Below, piece after piece: positions 44,482 to 53,712 of a stretch of 64,000 bases of DNA. The translations under genes and the position numbers were made by a program. Numbering within the stretch: the first letter of the stretch is position 1; every line of letters begins with the position of its first letter. Below the pieces are notes generated by a model. It did no database searches, had not been told where the DNA came from, and was given only the letters and a program-made list of their open reading frames with translations. This DNA comes from Nonomuraea sp. SBT364 (GTDB lineage Bacteria > Actinomycetota > Actinomycetes > Streptosporangiales > Streptosporangiaceae), in assembly GCF_001083785.1 (NCBI RefSeq), contig NZ_LAVL01000002.1, positions 62,001 through 126,000 of the forward strand, written 5' to 3'.

Positions 44482-45242
44482 GACGGGTGCACGGCCTGCT
44501 CGGCGTCGCCGCCCTGGTCGGGCTCTGGTGGCTGCTCGCCGTCACGGTGTTCGCCGGCGACGGCGCCGTGCCCACCCCGTGGGCGGTGCTCGCCGGGATG
44601 GCCGGCGACGGCTGGGGCTTCTACGGGCCGAACGTGTCGGCCACGCTGTCGGCGGCGCTGCAGGGGTTCCTGTGGGGCAACGGGCTGGCGATCGGCGTCG
44701 CGGTGCTCGTGCTGCTCATCCCCAGGCTCGAAGCCGTCGCCACCCAGCTCGCGGTGATCAGTTACTGCATCCCGCTGCTCGCGATCGGGCCGATCATCCT
44801 GGTCGTGTTCGGCGGCGAGGCGACCGTCGTGTTCCTGGCGGCGATCTCGGTGTTCTTCACCACCCTCATCGGCGCCCTGCTCGGCCTCCGCTCGGCGGAC
44901 CGGGCCAGCCTCGACCTCATCGCCGTGTACGGGGGCGGCAAGCTGGCCAAGCTGCGTCACGTGCAGATCATCTCGGCGTTGCCCAGCACGTTCGCCGGGT
45001 TGAAGATCTCCGCCCCGTCCGCGCTGCTCGGCGCCATCATCGGTGAGTACCTCGGCAGCAACGACCAGGGGCTCGGCGTCTCCCTGATGATCTCCCAGCA
45101 GCAGTTCCAGGTGCCGCGCACGTGGGGGCTGGCCCTCGTCGCCGGGCTGATCGCCGGTCTCGGGTACGGCCTCGTCGCGCTCGTCGCCCGGCTGGTGACG
45201 CCCTGGTCCACCGGCAGAGCCGAAACGGGGTCCGCGCTGTGA
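44478..45242 (+). CDS. ABC importer permease 1
   Basis: Membrane permease (254 aa) of the BPD_transp_1 class with about 6 helices. The EAA-type loop is near [19 protein letters not shown] to [26 protein letters not shown]. It is coupled by 4-bp overlaps to the ATPase and to permease 2. Two different permeases imply a heterodimeric channel, as in some heterocycle importers. Confidence 0.93.
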   Translation: MRRVHGLLGVAALVGLWWLLAVTVFAGDGAVPTPWAVLAGMAGDGWGFYGPNVSATLSAALQGFLWGNGLAIGVAVLVLLIPRLEAVATQLAVISYCIPLLAIGPIILVVFGGEATVVFLAAISVFFTTLIGALLGLRSADRASLDLIAVYGGGKLAKLRHVQIISALPSTFAGLKISAPSALLGAIIGEYLGSNDQGLGVSLMISQQQFQVPRTWGLALVAGLIAGLGYGLVALVARLVTPWSTGRAETGSAL

Positions 45243-46021
45243 TCGGCCGTACCGTGCTGCGGGTCGTCGGCCCGCTGCTGCCCTCCGTGGTGATCGTGGT
45301 GGCCGCCTGGTGGCTGTTCCTGGAGGCGTTCGGCATCAGCCCGCTCGTCGGCAAGCGGCCCCACCAGGTGTGGGAGTACCTGTTCACGGCGCCGGAGGCG
45401 GCCGCGCACCGCGACGCCGTGTTCGGCGCGCTCGGCATCACGATCAGGGACGCCGCCATCGGCTTCACGACCGGGATGGTGGCGGCCGTGGTCGTCGCCA
45501 TGACGTTCGTGCTGTTCCGTACGGTCGAGCAGACGTTCATGCCGGTCGCGATGCTGCTGCGGTCGGTGCCGCTGGTCGTCATGACCCCGCTGATCACGCT
45601 CGTGTTCGGCCGCGACCTGCTCGGTGTCGCCGTCATCGGCGGGATCGTGGTGTTCTTCCCGGCGCTGGTGAACATCGCGTTCGGGCTGCGCTCGGCGTCA
45701 CCGCAGGCGACCGACCTGGTCATGGCCTACGGCGGGACGCGGCTGACCGTGCTGCGCAAGGTCGCGGTGCCCACCGCCATGCCGTCGGTGTTCGCCTCGG
45801 CCCGCATCTCCGTGCCGTCGTCGATCATCGGCGCGCTCATCGCCGAGTGGCTGGCCACCGGGCAGGGGATCGGGGCCGAGATCCTGCGGGCGATCGGCGG
45901 CTTCCGCTACGACGAGGTGTGGGCCGACATCGTGGTCGTCACCGCCGTGTCGATCGTGGCGTACGCGGCGGTGGGCGTCGTCGAGTCGCTCGTCCTGGCG
46001 CGCTTCTCCGACACCCGCTGA
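45239..46021 (+). CDS. ABC importer permease 2
   Basis: Second BPD_transp_1 permease (260 aa). The EAA loop is near LVMAYGGTRLTVLRKVAVPTAMPSVFASARISVPSSIIGALIAEWLATGQGIG (shown in pieces). GTG start 45239 overlaps the previous stop. Last gene of the importer operon; a 15-bp hairpin terminator follows. Confidence 0.93.
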   Translation: MIGRTVLRVVGPLLPSVVIVVAAWWLFLEAFGISPLVGKRPHQVWEYLFTAPEAAAHRDAVFGALGITIRDAAIGFTTGMVAAVVVAMTFVLFRTVEQTFMPVAMLLRSVPLVVMTPLITLVFGRDLLGVAVIGGIVVFFPALVNIAFGLRSASPQATDLVMAYGGTRLTVLRKVAVPTAMPSVFASARISVPSSIIGALIAEWLATGQGIGAEILRAIGGFRYDEVWADIVVVTAVSIVAYAAVGVVESLVLARFSDTR

Positions 46022-46031
46022 GCCGGGTGAT

Positions 46032-46079
46032 GCGGGCCCGGCCGCGGTCCGATGCGGGGGGAGTCGCGGCCGGGCCCGC
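46032..46079. terminator. Terminator after the ABC importer operon
   Basis: A 15-bp perfect stem pairs GCGGGCCCGGCCGCG (46032-46046) with CGCGGCCGGGCCCGC (46065-46079) around an 18-nt loop. A second structured G/C-rich inverted segment follows (about 46083-46147). Both lie between convergent genes. Confidence 0.8.
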
Positions 46080-46165
46080 CGGAGGGGAGCGCTGCGGGCG
46101 TGCGGTGGGAACCGGCACGGGTGGGGCCGGTGTCGCCCGGCGCTCCCTGGCCCGGGGGGTGGTGC

Positions 46166-46960
46166 TCAGTGGGCGGCGAACACCTGGGTCCAGTGCGGGC
46201 CCTTCGCGTGGTGGCCGACGCCGATGTGGGTGAAGGAGCAGTTCATGATGTTGCGCCGGTGCCCCGGGCTGTCGAGCCAGCCCCGCACCACCTGGGCCGC
46301 CGTGCGCTGGCCCATGGCGATGTTCTCGCCCCAGGTCCGGACCGGGGCGAAGCCCGCCGACCTGATGCGGTCGCCGGCCGAACGGCCGCCGGGTGAGGTG
46401 TGGTCGAAGTAGCGCCGGGCGGCCATGTCCGCCGAGTGCCGGTCGGCGGCGAGGCGGAGCTTGGGGTCGTGGGTGAGCGGGCGGCAGCCGCCCGCGGTCC
46501 TGGCCCGGTTGGTCAGCCGCACGACCTCGCTCTCGGCGCTGGAGGCGCCGCCGGCGGCGGGCCTGCCCTCGCACGACAGCAGCACGCTGCCTGACGTGCT
46601 CTTCCCGCCCCGGTGGTCCAGGGCCTCGACGTAGAAGCGGCGCGGGGTGGCGGAGCAGCGCAGCTTGGCGGTGATCCGGCCGTTGGCGACGATCTGGGAG
46701 CCGCTCTTGAGCGTGCGGTCGGGGCCGGGGACGGCCTGCTTGATCCGCACCCTGAGCCGGGCCCGGTCGTCGCAGCCGGTGCGCCGGGCGGTGCCCCGGA
46801 TCACGCCGGCCGCGTCGGCCACCGGCTTGGCGGCCACCACCCGGCACGCCTGCTGGGACACCTGCTGGGACGTTTGCTCAGCGGCGGCCGGTGTCGCTGG
46901 GACGGAGCTCAACGCCGCCAGGGTTCCCAGGCAGGCGAGTGCCTGGAGCTGTCTGCGCAT
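46166..46960 (-). CDS. Secreted CAP (SCP/PR-1) domain protein
   Basis: Secreted protein (264 aa). The signal peptide ends near TPAAAEQ. A ~100-residue N-terminal region with paired cysteines (CRVVAA, RRTGCDD, LRCSAT, LLSCEG) is followed by a C-terminal CAP domain: VVRLTNRARTAGGCRPLTHD, HSADMAARRYFDHTSPGGRS, GENIAMGQ and GWLDSPGHRRNIMNCSFTHIGVG. The CAP histidine-glutamate cavity residues are present. ATG 46960 has GGAGG 5 nt upstream. Role of bacterial CAP proteins is generally unclear. Confidence 0.9.
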   Translation of the reverse strand: MRRQLQALACLGTLAALSSVPATPAAAEQTSQQVSQQACRVVAAKPVADAAGVIRGTARRTGCDDRARLRVRIKQAVPGPDRTLKSGSQIVANGRITAKLRCSATPRRFYVEALDHRGGKSTSGSVLLSCEGRPAAGGASSAESEVVRLTNRARTAGGCRPLTHDPKLRLAADRHSADMAARRYFDHTSPGGRSAGDRIRSAGFAPVRTWGENIAMGQRTAAQVVRGWLDSPGHRRNIMNCSFTHIGVGHHAKGPHWTQVFAAH

Positions 46961-47019
46961 CGCATCCTCCATGGGGTGAGATGGTGCGTCGATCCCGCAT
47001 TCTGCTGGCCCCAAGTCGG

Positions 47020-47570
47020 CTATGTCCCGAAAATCGTCGCTATACCTGGAGCTCCATGTGACCCAATCGTAACGTCCGTCTCCCTTGCCCCGGCAAAACC
47101 CGGGGCAAGGGGCGGCCTTCGGTGGTGGCGCGACGTCTCGAAGTACCCGGCCCAGCCGGACCCGCGGGACTGGGCGATCCCGAACTTGTTGGCGCCCTTG
47201 CCGTTCCAGATGGTCAGGGTCCCCGTGGCGGTCGAGAAGAGGTCACCGACCCCGTCGCGGTTGAAGTCCTGGTTCGCGCCGGTCATCACCGCGTAGTGCG
47301 AGCGGAGTTCGGCCGCCGTGAGCGCGCGGTCGTACATCGCGAACTTCCCGATCGCCCCCCTTGGAGTAGGAGTTGAAGTTGCGGGTGCCCAACCGGACGG
47401 GAGCCGCGCCGGGCCTGGGCTTGACGACGACCTCGTCCTTCCGTGCCGGCCGACGGGTGGGACAGCCGCCAGTAGGCCGCCGGTTCGTGCGAGAGGACCA
47501 GTTGGTCATACGGGCTCAGCCCGCTCGCCTGGGCCGCGGCGGGCTCCGGGACGGTCCCGCAGAATAGGGA
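47020..47570 (-). pseudogene. Decayed LamG-like/FG-GAP secreted protein gene
   Basis: Read on the minus strand in three frames: EPAAYWRLS (about 47460, start of a Laminin_G_3 domain), then VRLGTRNFNSYSKG, then GAIGKFAMYDRALTAAELRSHY (LamG end), then NQDFNRDGVGDLF and LTIWNGKGANKFG, an FG-GAP/VCBS-type repeat. The first break is near 47430-47450. The second is in a G6 run (C6 on the plus strand, about 47356-47361): removing one G joins YSKG and IGKF. The space between AYWRL and YDRAL is about 50 codons against about 150 in intact LamG domains, so a deletion is also likely. No valid start was found. Confidence 0.65.
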
Positions 47571-47595
47571 GCGCCGGTATGACGGCGGTATGTCT

Positions 47596-47643
47596 CCCTC
47601 TCTGGTGCACCGCGCGGCGAACCGCACGGTGCACCAGGGAGGG
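47596..47643 (-). terminator. Terminator of the dacB gene
   Basis: A 17-bp stem with one G-T pair pairs 47596-47612 (core CTGGTGCACCG) with 47627-47643 (core CGGTGCACCAG), 14-nt loop, 7 bp downstream of the dacB stop on the minus strand. Confidence 0.75.
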
Positions 47644-47650
47644 AGAACCG

Positions 47651-49195
47651 TCAGCACATCACCGGCTTGAGCCAGGAGCACTCCAGGTCACCGGCCGTCT
47701 CGGTCGCGGTGCGGAGCTGGGCCGGCGCGCCGTCCACCGCCGCGCCGCGCTTGAACTGGGCCAGCCGGACCGCGATCTTGTCCTCGATGTCCTTGGGCGA
47801 GCCCGACAGGTACTGGTTGAGCATGATGGAGAAGACCAGCGGCTCGCCGTCGGCGCTGGTGACGTAGCCCGACAGCGCGGTCACGCCGGTGAGCGAGCCG
47901 GTCTTGGCCCGCACGTTGTCCGCCGCGGCCGTGCCGCGCATCCGGCTGCGCAGCGTGCCGCCGACGAAGCGGTCCGGGTTGCCGGCGATCGGCAGCGAGT
48001 CGTACCAGGTCTCGAACCACGGCTTGCCCCGCACGGCGGTCAGCAGCTGCACGATCGAGGCGGCCGTGAACCCGTCGCGCCGCGACAGCCCGGACCCGTC
48101 ACGCATGTTCAGCACCTGGACGCCGTTGGCCTTGGCGAAGTCCGTGCTGACCTTGAGCCCGGCGGCCCAGCTGCCCTCGTTCGCGACCTTGCGGCCCATG
48201 GCCTTGGTGAGGATCTCGGCGTGGATGTTGTTGCTCAGCTTCATGAACGGCACCAGCAGCTCGCTCAGCGGCATCGACTCGTGCCTGGCCAGCTCGCCGG
48301 CGCCGTCCGGCGCGGCGCCGGCCACGGTCTTGCCGAGCACCCGTACGCCGTGCTCGCGCAGCGCGTCGCGGAACAGGGAGGCGGTGTAGGCGGTGGGGTC
48401 GTCGACGGACACCCACTCCTGGTAGGAGCCGGCCACGGTGCCGGTGATCTCCACGGTACGGGTGCCGTGCAGACGCTGGATCAGCACGTCGGTCTCGGCG
48501 CCGACCGTGGCCTTGTTGACGATCTTGAGGTAGTCCGTCTCGGGGGTGGTCGTCACCTTGACCCGGCCGCCGTCCGCCGCCACCCCGACGATCACCGAGC
48601 CGGCGTCGTAGTCGCGGTCGGGCGAGGTGGTCAGGGCGGAGATCGGCGCGGCGTAGTAGGCCGTCTCGTCGTCCCACGCCCAGTCCGTGCCGAGCCGTAC
48701 GCCGTCGAACCAGGTGTCGTCGGCCACCAGCTTGCCGGTGACGACCTTGATGCCGGCCTTGGCCACCTCGGCGGCCAGCGCGTCGTAGTCCTCGGCGAGC
48801 ATCGTCGGGTCGCCGGTGCCGCGCAGCACCAGGTCGCCGCGGAGCACCGAGCCGGCCTTGCGGCCGCCGTTCAGCACGGTGGTGGGGAAGCGGTAGTCGA
48901 GGCCGAGCGTCTCGGCCGCCGCCGCCGAGGTGAACAGCTTGGTGTTGGACGCCGGGAGCAGCAGCTTGCCGGCGTCGGTCGCGTACAGCTCCTCGCCGGT
49001 GGTGGCGCTCTTGACGAGCACGCCCGCCTGGGCGATGGTCAGCCGGGAGTCGCCGAGGATCTGGTTGAGGTCCTGGGCCAGGTCGGCCACGCCGGGGGAT
49101 GGTTCGAGGGCGATCGCGGGGGAGGAGGGGCCTGACGCCCACGCCAGGGTCGCGACGAGCGCGCCCGCGACGAGGGATGCTGAGGTGCGCCGCAT
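47651..49195 (-). CDS. dacB: D-alanyl-D-alanine carboxypeptidase/endopeptidase (PBP4, S13 family)
   Basis: Peptidoglycan-trimming enzyme (514 aa), exported. The three penicillin-binding motifs are present: SNTK with S83 and K86 in LLPASNTKLF, SNN in MKLSNNIHAE, and KTG in RAKTGSLTG. The signal peptide spans residues 1-30 (ALVATLAWA). The C-terminal domain is of the PBP4 type. I use ATG 49195 (GGAG upstream) rather than an in-frame start at 49243. It may act with the envelope genes nearby. Confidence 0.94.
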   Translation of the reverse strand: MRRTSASLVAGALVATLAWASGPSSPAIALEPSPGVADLAQDLNQILGDSRLTIAQAGVLVKSATTGEELYATDAGKLLLPASNTKLFTSAAAAETLGLDYRFPTTVLNGGRKAGSVLRGDLVLRGTGDPTMLAEDYDALAAEVAKAGIKVVTGKLVADDTWFDGVRLGTDWAWDDETAYYAAPISALTTSPDRDYDAGSVIVGVAADGGRVKVTTTPETDYLKIVNKATVGAETDVLIQRLHGTRTVEITGTVAGSYQEWVSVDDPTAYTASLFRDALREHGVRVLGKTVAGAAPDGAGELARHESMPLSELLVPFMKLSNNIHAEILTKAMGRKVANEGSWAAGLKVSTDFAKANGVQVLNMRDGSGLSRRDGFTAASIVQLLTAVRGKPWFETWYDSLPIAGNPDRFVGGTLRSRMRGTAAADNVRAKTGSLTGVTALSGYVTSADGEPLVFSIMLNQYLSGSPKDIEDKIAVRLAQFKRGAAVDGAPAQLRTATETAGDLECSWLKPVMC

Positions 49196-49318
49196 GGGGG
49201 TCTCCAAAGGGGCTGCGACTTGGGGGTCTCGCCCTGGGATCATGGATCAGCGCACGCGGCCTGTAATCCGCAAATATCCGTATCTTTACGGAGGCTGGGG
49301 TCTTTCGGGGCGGGGGCG

Positions 49319-49876
49319 CTACGGGAGGGCGGAGCTCACCAGGAAGCCGCAGTCGCCGAACGAGATCTCGTCGCCCGACCGTACGCGGGCCGGGCCCACC
49401 AGGCGCCAGCCGTTCAGCCGGGTGCCGTTGAGCGAGCCCAGGTCGATCAGCGTCCACCCGCCCTCGCTGTCGCGCCGCAGCTCCGCGTGGACGCGCGACA
49501 CCGTCAGGTCCGACAGCACCAGGTCGCACGCCGATCCTCGGCCGACCACGTAGCGCACCCGTTCGTCGTCGGGCAGCGCCAGCCGGGGCAGCCGGGGCCG
49601 TCGCCAGGCGGACTGCAGGCTGGTGGTGAAGTCGGAGGTGGCGCCGACCATCCGGGTCAGCAGGCCGGTCACCCGCCCGCGGAACGTCGGGCGTCGTGGC
49701 AGGTCGGCGACGAGCGCGTCGAGCTCTTCCTGGTTGCGCGCGCGCAGCGCCTGGTCGACGCGGCCCACGAAGGTGTCGTGGGAGATCCGTCCTTCGACCG
49801 CGCGGTCCCGGAGCTCGCCGATCGCGCGGTCACGCTCACCGTCGGATGCGCGGAACGGTGGGTGCGTCGAGCTCAT
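49319..49876 (-). CDS. DUF1707-FHA domain protein
   Basis: Cytoplasmic protein (185 aa). The N-terminal DUF1707/SHOCT-like region (RASDGERDRAIGELRDRAVEGRISHDTFVGRVDQAL) is joined by a basic linker to a C-terminal FHA domain (VVGRGSACDLVLSDLTVSRVHAELRR, then LIDLGSLNGTRLNG). FHA domains bind phosphothreonine peptides, typically downstream of Ser/Thr kinases; the GRGS, SRxHA and LGSxNGT residues are all present. No kinase gene is adjacent here. Confidence 0.92.
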   Translation of the reverse strand: MSSTHPPFRASDGERDRAIGELRDRAVEGRISHDTFVGRVDQALRARNQEELDALVADLPRRPTFRGRVTGLLTRMVGATSDFTTSLQSAWRRPRLPRLALPDDERVRYVVGRGSACDLVLSDLTVSRVHAELRRDSEGGWTLIDLGSLNGTRLNGWRLVGPARVRSGDEISFGDCGFLVSSALP

Positions 49877-49936
49877 TCCCCGAGTATCGGCCTGAACGGC
49901 GTTCGCTGTCCAGAATACGCGGATCTGTTGCGGGGA

Positions 49937-49962
49937 GCATACTCAGTATGCATACTCGGTAT
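49937..49962. promoter_or_regulatory. Candidate PadR operator overlapping the padR promoter
   Basis: GCATACTCAGTATGC (49937-49951) is a perfect inverted repeat around a central C. A second copy, ATACTCGGTAT (49952-49962), follows. The junction also reads AGTATGCATACT (49945-49956), a perfect 12-bp palindrome. The array ends 2 bp before the padR ATG at 49965, where its -10 region would be (CATACT, 49951-49956). It is therefore a likely autoregulation site. Confidence 0.7.
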
Positions 49963-49964
49963 CC

Positions 49965-50477
49965 ATGTCGATCAGACACGGACTGCTCGCGTTGCTGAGC
50001 AGCGGGCCGCGTTACGGCTACCAGCTCAGGGTGGAGTTCGAGGCGTCGACGGGGGCGACCTGGCCGCTGAACATCGGCCAGGTCTACACGACGCTCTCCC
50101 GCATGGAGCGTGACGGCCTCGTCACGCCCGGCGGCGACGACGAGCAGGGTCGCGCGGTCTACGAGATAACCGACGCCGGTCGGCGGGAGCTGACGGAGTG
50201 GTACGCCACCCCCGTGGGCCAGGCCGACCGGCCACGCGACGAGCTGGTCATCAAGGTCGCCATGGCCGTGGCCGCCCAGGATGTGGACGTGGCGGCGGTG
50301 ATCCTGGCCCAGCGCATGGCCACCATGCGCACGTTGCAGGAGCTGACCAGGGCCAAGCGCGCCGGGTCCGAAGGGGCGGCGCAACGGCTCGTGATCGACT
50401 CGATGATCTTCAAGGCCGAGGCGGAACAGCGCTGGCTGGACCACTGCGAGGCCGTACTCAAGGAGAAGAGCGCATGA
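49965..50477 (+). CDS. PadR family transcriptional regulator
   Basis: Repressor (170 aa) with the PadR winged helix (LLALLSSGPRYGYQLRVEFEAS, then LNIGQVYTTLSRMERDGLV and a beta wing). A C-terminal helical dimer arm (Vir_act_alpha_C-like) follows. It is first in an operon with an ABC exporter (ATGA overlap with the ATPase gene), so it probably represses its own operon until an exported substrate binds. Confidence 0.93.
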   Translation: MSIRHGLLALLSSGPRYGYQLRVEFEASTGATWPLNIGQVYTTLSRMERDGLVTPGGDDEQGRAVYEITDAGRRELTEWYATPVGQADRPRDELVIKVAMAVAAQDVDVAAVILAQRMATMRTLQELTRAKRAGSEGAAQRLVIDSMIFKAEAEQRWLDHCEAVLKEKSA

Positions 50478-51154
50478 CTGTGGTGAGCCTGCGTGACGTG
50501 GCCCGGCAGCACGGGGAGGTGCACGCGCTGAAGGGGGTGAGCCTGGACGTCGCACGCGGCGAGCTGGTCGCGGTGATGGGCCCGTCGGGCTCCGGCAAGT
50601 CCACCCTGCTCAACCTGGCGGGCGGCCTCGACCGGCCGACCTCCGGCAGCGTCGTGATCGAGGGCGCTGACCTGGCCGCCGTGAAGGACCTGGCCGCCTT
50701 ACGGCGCAGGAGCGTCGGGTACGTGTTCCAGGACCTGAACCTGATCCCGTCGCTGACGGCGGCCGAGAACGTGATGCTGCCGCGCGAGCTCGACGGCGTC
50801 CGCGCCGGCCAGGCCCGCGAGGAGGCGGAGGCCGCCCTGGAGGAGGTGGGCGCCGGGCAGGTCGCCGGCCGCTTCCCCGAGGAGCTGTCCGGCGGCCAGC
50901 GTCAGCGGGTGGCGATCGCCAGGGCGCTGACCGGCGAGCGGCGGCTGCTGCTGGCCGACGAGCCCACCGGCGCGCTCGACACGGCCACCGGCGACGGCAT
51001 CTTGAGGCTGCTGCGCGAGCGCTGCGACGCGGGCGCCGCCGTGCTGCTCGTCACCCACGAGCCCCGCTACGCCGCCTGGGCCGACCGGGTCGTCTACCTG
51101 CGTGACGGCGTGATCGCGGACGCCACGGCGGTGCGGCTGGAGAGCGCCCGATGA
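50474..51154 (+). CDS. ABC exporter ATP-binding protein (MacB/LolD-type)
   Basis: ATPase (226 aa) of the FtsE/MacB class: Walker A GPSGSGKSTLL, signature LSGGQRQRVAIARAL, Walker B LLLADEPTGALD and switch VTHEPRY. It pairs with the large FtsX-like permease encoded next (4-bp overlap). The typical role is export of peptides, antibiotics or lipids. Confidence 0.94.
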   Translation: MTVVSLRDVARQHGEVHALKGVSLDVARGELVAVMGPSGSGKSTLLNLAGGLDRPTSGSVVIEGADLAAVKDLAALRRRSVGYVFQDLNLIPSLTAAENVMLPRELDGVRAGQAREEAEAALEEVGAGQVAGRFPEELSGGQRQRVAIARALTGERRLLLADEPTGALDTATGDGILRLLRERCDAGAAVLLVTHEPRYAAWADRVVYLRDGVIADATAVRLESAR

Positions 51155-53712
51155 GCGCCTTCCTGGCGGCCTTGAGGCTTTCGCGCAGGGACGCCCTGCG
51201 CGCCAAGGGCCGCAGCGCCCTGATCATGGTGATGATCGGCCTGCCGGTGCTGGTCATCGCCGCGCTGCTGACGGGGCTGGCCACCGGTGAGGTGTCCGCG
51301 CGGGAGAAGCTGACGATCACCATGGGCGCGGCCGACGCCCGCCTGACGACGACCCAGATGCGCGGGCCGATCAAGCAGGACCCCGCCGGTTCCTACACGG
51401 CCGGGGGGCCGCGGTCCACGCGGCCGTGGGCGGCGGCCGAGGTCGGCGCGCTGCTCGACGCCCGGCTCATCCCGTGTGACCAGGGTTCGGTGATGGTGCA
51501 CCGGCCGAACGGCGACGACGTGGTGGGCGTCCTGGAAGTGGATCTGCGCGACCCGATGACGCGCGGGATGCGGCCGCTGCTCCAGGGCCGCTTCCCCGCC
51601 GCGCCGGACGAGGTGGCGGTGACGCCCGCGATGCTCGGCCCGGGGGTGCGCCTCGGCGAACCGATGCGCGTGCGGGCCGAGGAGCGGCAGGTACAGGTGG
51701 TCGGCGTCGTCGAGTACCCCTACAACGTGAAGTTCGCCGAGGTCGTGAGCCTGCGGGGCACGCTGCTGCTGGACAAGCAGGACGGCCACGGCACCGGCTG
51801 GCTGGCCGACGCGCCCGCCCCGGTCGGCTGGGAGCAGGTGCGCGCGCTGAACCGGTCGGGGCTCCACGTCGCCTCCCGTGCCGTGACCGAGGACCCGCCG
51901 GCGATCGAGCCCGTCTTCCCGTCCAACTCGGTGTTCCAGACCGATCTGGTGATCGCCTCCGCCGTCGGCGTCGTGCTCGTCGTCCTGGAGACCGTCCTGC
52001 TGGCCGGGCCCGCCTTCGCCGTGGGGCTGCGGCGGCGGCGCCGGGAGCTGGCCGTGATCGCCGCGCACGGCGGCTCCGGCGCCCACCTGCGGATGATCGT
52101 GCTGGCCGACGGGCTGGTGCTCGGCGGGACAGCGACGCTGGCCGGGGCGGCGCTCGGCGTGATCGCCGCCATCGCCTCGGCCCCGCTGGTGCGCGACCTG
52201 ATCGGCGGCTACGGCCCGCCCGACGTGCCCTGGCTCCAAATCCTCGGCGTCGTCCTGCTGGGGACGGTCACCGGGCTGATCGCCGCCCTGGTCCCCGCCG
52301 TCCAGGCCGCCCGGCAGAGCCCGGCCCAGGTCCTGGCGGGGCGGGAGGCGCGGGTCGTCGCCCGCGACCGCGCCGGCCGGCCGATGCTCGGCCTGCTGCT
52401 CGTCGTGGCGGGGCTGGGCACGTGCGTGCTCGGGCTCGCGGACCAGCGGCGCTGGCTCGTGATCGGTGCGGTCCCGGTCGTGCTGGGGCTGGTCGCGATC
52501 ATGCCGTGGCTGGTGCGCGCCACCGGGCGGCTCGCCGCGCGGCTGCCGCTCCCGCTCCGCCTGTCCGTGCGTGACGCCTCCCGCCACCGGGTCCGTACGG
52601 CCTCCGCGGCGGCGGCGGTCATGGCGGCCACCATGGGGGCGATCACGCTCGGCATCGGGGCCGAGAGCCAGTTCACCGCCGTCAAGGAAGACACACGCAG
52701 CGTCGAGCCGATGGGCACGCTCTCGATCAGCGGCAACGGCCTGGACGACCAGGAGTGGGCGCGGGTGCGCGCCGCCGCCGAGGAGGCGCTGCCGGGAGTG
52801 CCGCTCGTGACCGGGCAGGGGGCGTTCACCGGCAAGGGCGAGCAGGTGGTGCCCTACATGATCTGGCAGTCGGGAGGCTGTGAGCGCTCGTGCTACCGGG
52901 CCCATGATCTGCCCGTGGGTGACGCCCGGCTGCTCGCTCTCCTGCAGGGCAGGGCGGATCCGGTCGCCGCCGCCGCCCTGGCCGAGGGCAAGGTGGTCGT
53001 GTTCCAGCCCGGGCAGGTGCGCGACGGCAAGGTGCGGCTGGGGCTGTCCGTCGAGAACGCCGACGACCTCGAACTCCCGGCGGTCCAGGCGCGCCCGGCG
53101 GACCCCCGCCAGGTCGGCGCCCTGATCCCGGGGGCCGCGCTGCGCGAGGCCGGGCTGAAGGTCGCCGAGCGCAAGCTGTACGCGGCGCACCAGCCGGCCG
53201 ACCTGGAGGGGCTCCAGCAGCGCGTCAGGGCGGCCAACGTCGACGCGTACGCCCGGGTGGAGAACGGCTGGGACGACCACTATCCCGCGCGGGCGCTGTG
53301 GCTGGGACTGGGGCTCGCCGTGGTGCTGGTGCTCGGCGGCACGTTCGCCGCCACCGGGCTCGCGGCGGCCGACATGCGGCGTGACCTCGACACCGTGTCC
53401 GCCGTGGGCGCGCCGCCACGGGTGCGCAGGCTCATCGTGGCGGCCCAGGCCGGCTACATCGCCGGGCTCGGCGCGCTGGTCGGCGTCGTCGCGGGTGCGG
53501 TCATGGGCGTCGCGGCGGCGTGGGCGCTGACGAGGACACGTGGCGCGTGGACCGGCGCTCCGGGTGAGTTCCTGTTCGGCCTCGGCCTGCCCACGATCGC
53601 GGTGCCCTGGCTGTTCTGCGCCGCGATCGTGCTCGGGCTGCCGGTGGTGGCCGCGGTGGTGGCCGGGCTCGTCACGCGGGGGCGTCCGGCACCGGCACGG
53701 CGGCTCGGTTAG
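51151..53712 (+). CDS. FtsX-like ABC transporter permease
   Basis: Large permease (853 aa). It has an N-terminal helix, an extracellular domain of about 200 residues, three membrane helices of the first FtsX core (about 265-400), a second repeat with its own extracellular domain, and three final helices (LGLGLAVVLVLGGTFAATGLAAADM onward). The duplicated FtsX arrangement is common in Streptomyces exporters. Its 3' end overlaps the convergent symporter gene by 41 bp. Confidence 0.92.
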   Translation: MSAFLAALRLSRRDALRAKGRSALIMVMIGLPVLVIAALLTGLATGEVSAREKLTITMGAADARLTTTQMRGPIKQDPAGSYTAGGPRSTRPWAAAEVGALLDARLIPCDQGSVMVHRPNGDDVVGVLEVDLRDPMTRGMRPLLQGRFPAAPDEVAVTPAMLGPGVRLGEPMRVRAEERQVQVVGVVEYPYNVKFAEVVSLRGTLLLDKQDGHGTGWLADAPAPVGWEQVRALNRSGLHVASRAVTEDPPAIEPVFPSNSVFQTDLVIASAVGVVLVVLETVLLAGPAFAVGLRRRRRELAVIAAHGGSGAHLRMIVLADGLVLGGTATLAGAALGVIAAIASAPLVRDLIGGYGPPDVPWLQILGVVLLGTVTGLIAALVPAVQAARQSPAQVLAGREARVVARDRAGRPMLGLLLVVAGLGTCVLGLADQRRWLVIGAVPVVLGLVAIMPWLVRATGRLAARLPLPLRLSVRDASRHRVRTASAAAAVMAATMGAITLGIGAESQFTAVKEDTRSVEPMGTLSISGNGLDDQEWARVRAAAEEALPGVPLVTGQGAFTGKGEQVVPYMIWQSGGCERSCYRAHDLPVGDARLLALLQGRADPVAAAALAEGKVVVFQPGQVRDGKVRLGLSVENADDLELPAVQARPADPRQVGALIPGAALREAGLKVAERKLYAAHQPADLEGLQQRVRAANVDAYARVENGWDDHYPARALWLGLGLAVVLVLGGTFAATGLAAADMRRDLDTVSAVGAPPRVRRLIVAAQAGYIAGLGALVGVVAGAVMGVAAAWALTRTRGAWTGAPGEFLFGLGLPTIAVPWLFCAAIVLGLPVVAAVVAGLVTRGRPAPARRLG

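Noticed and set aside
47318..49135. 605-codon plus-strand frame opposite dacB
   Set aside because: Low-complexity Arg/Gly/His-rich shadow; dacB on the other strand has all three PBP motifs.
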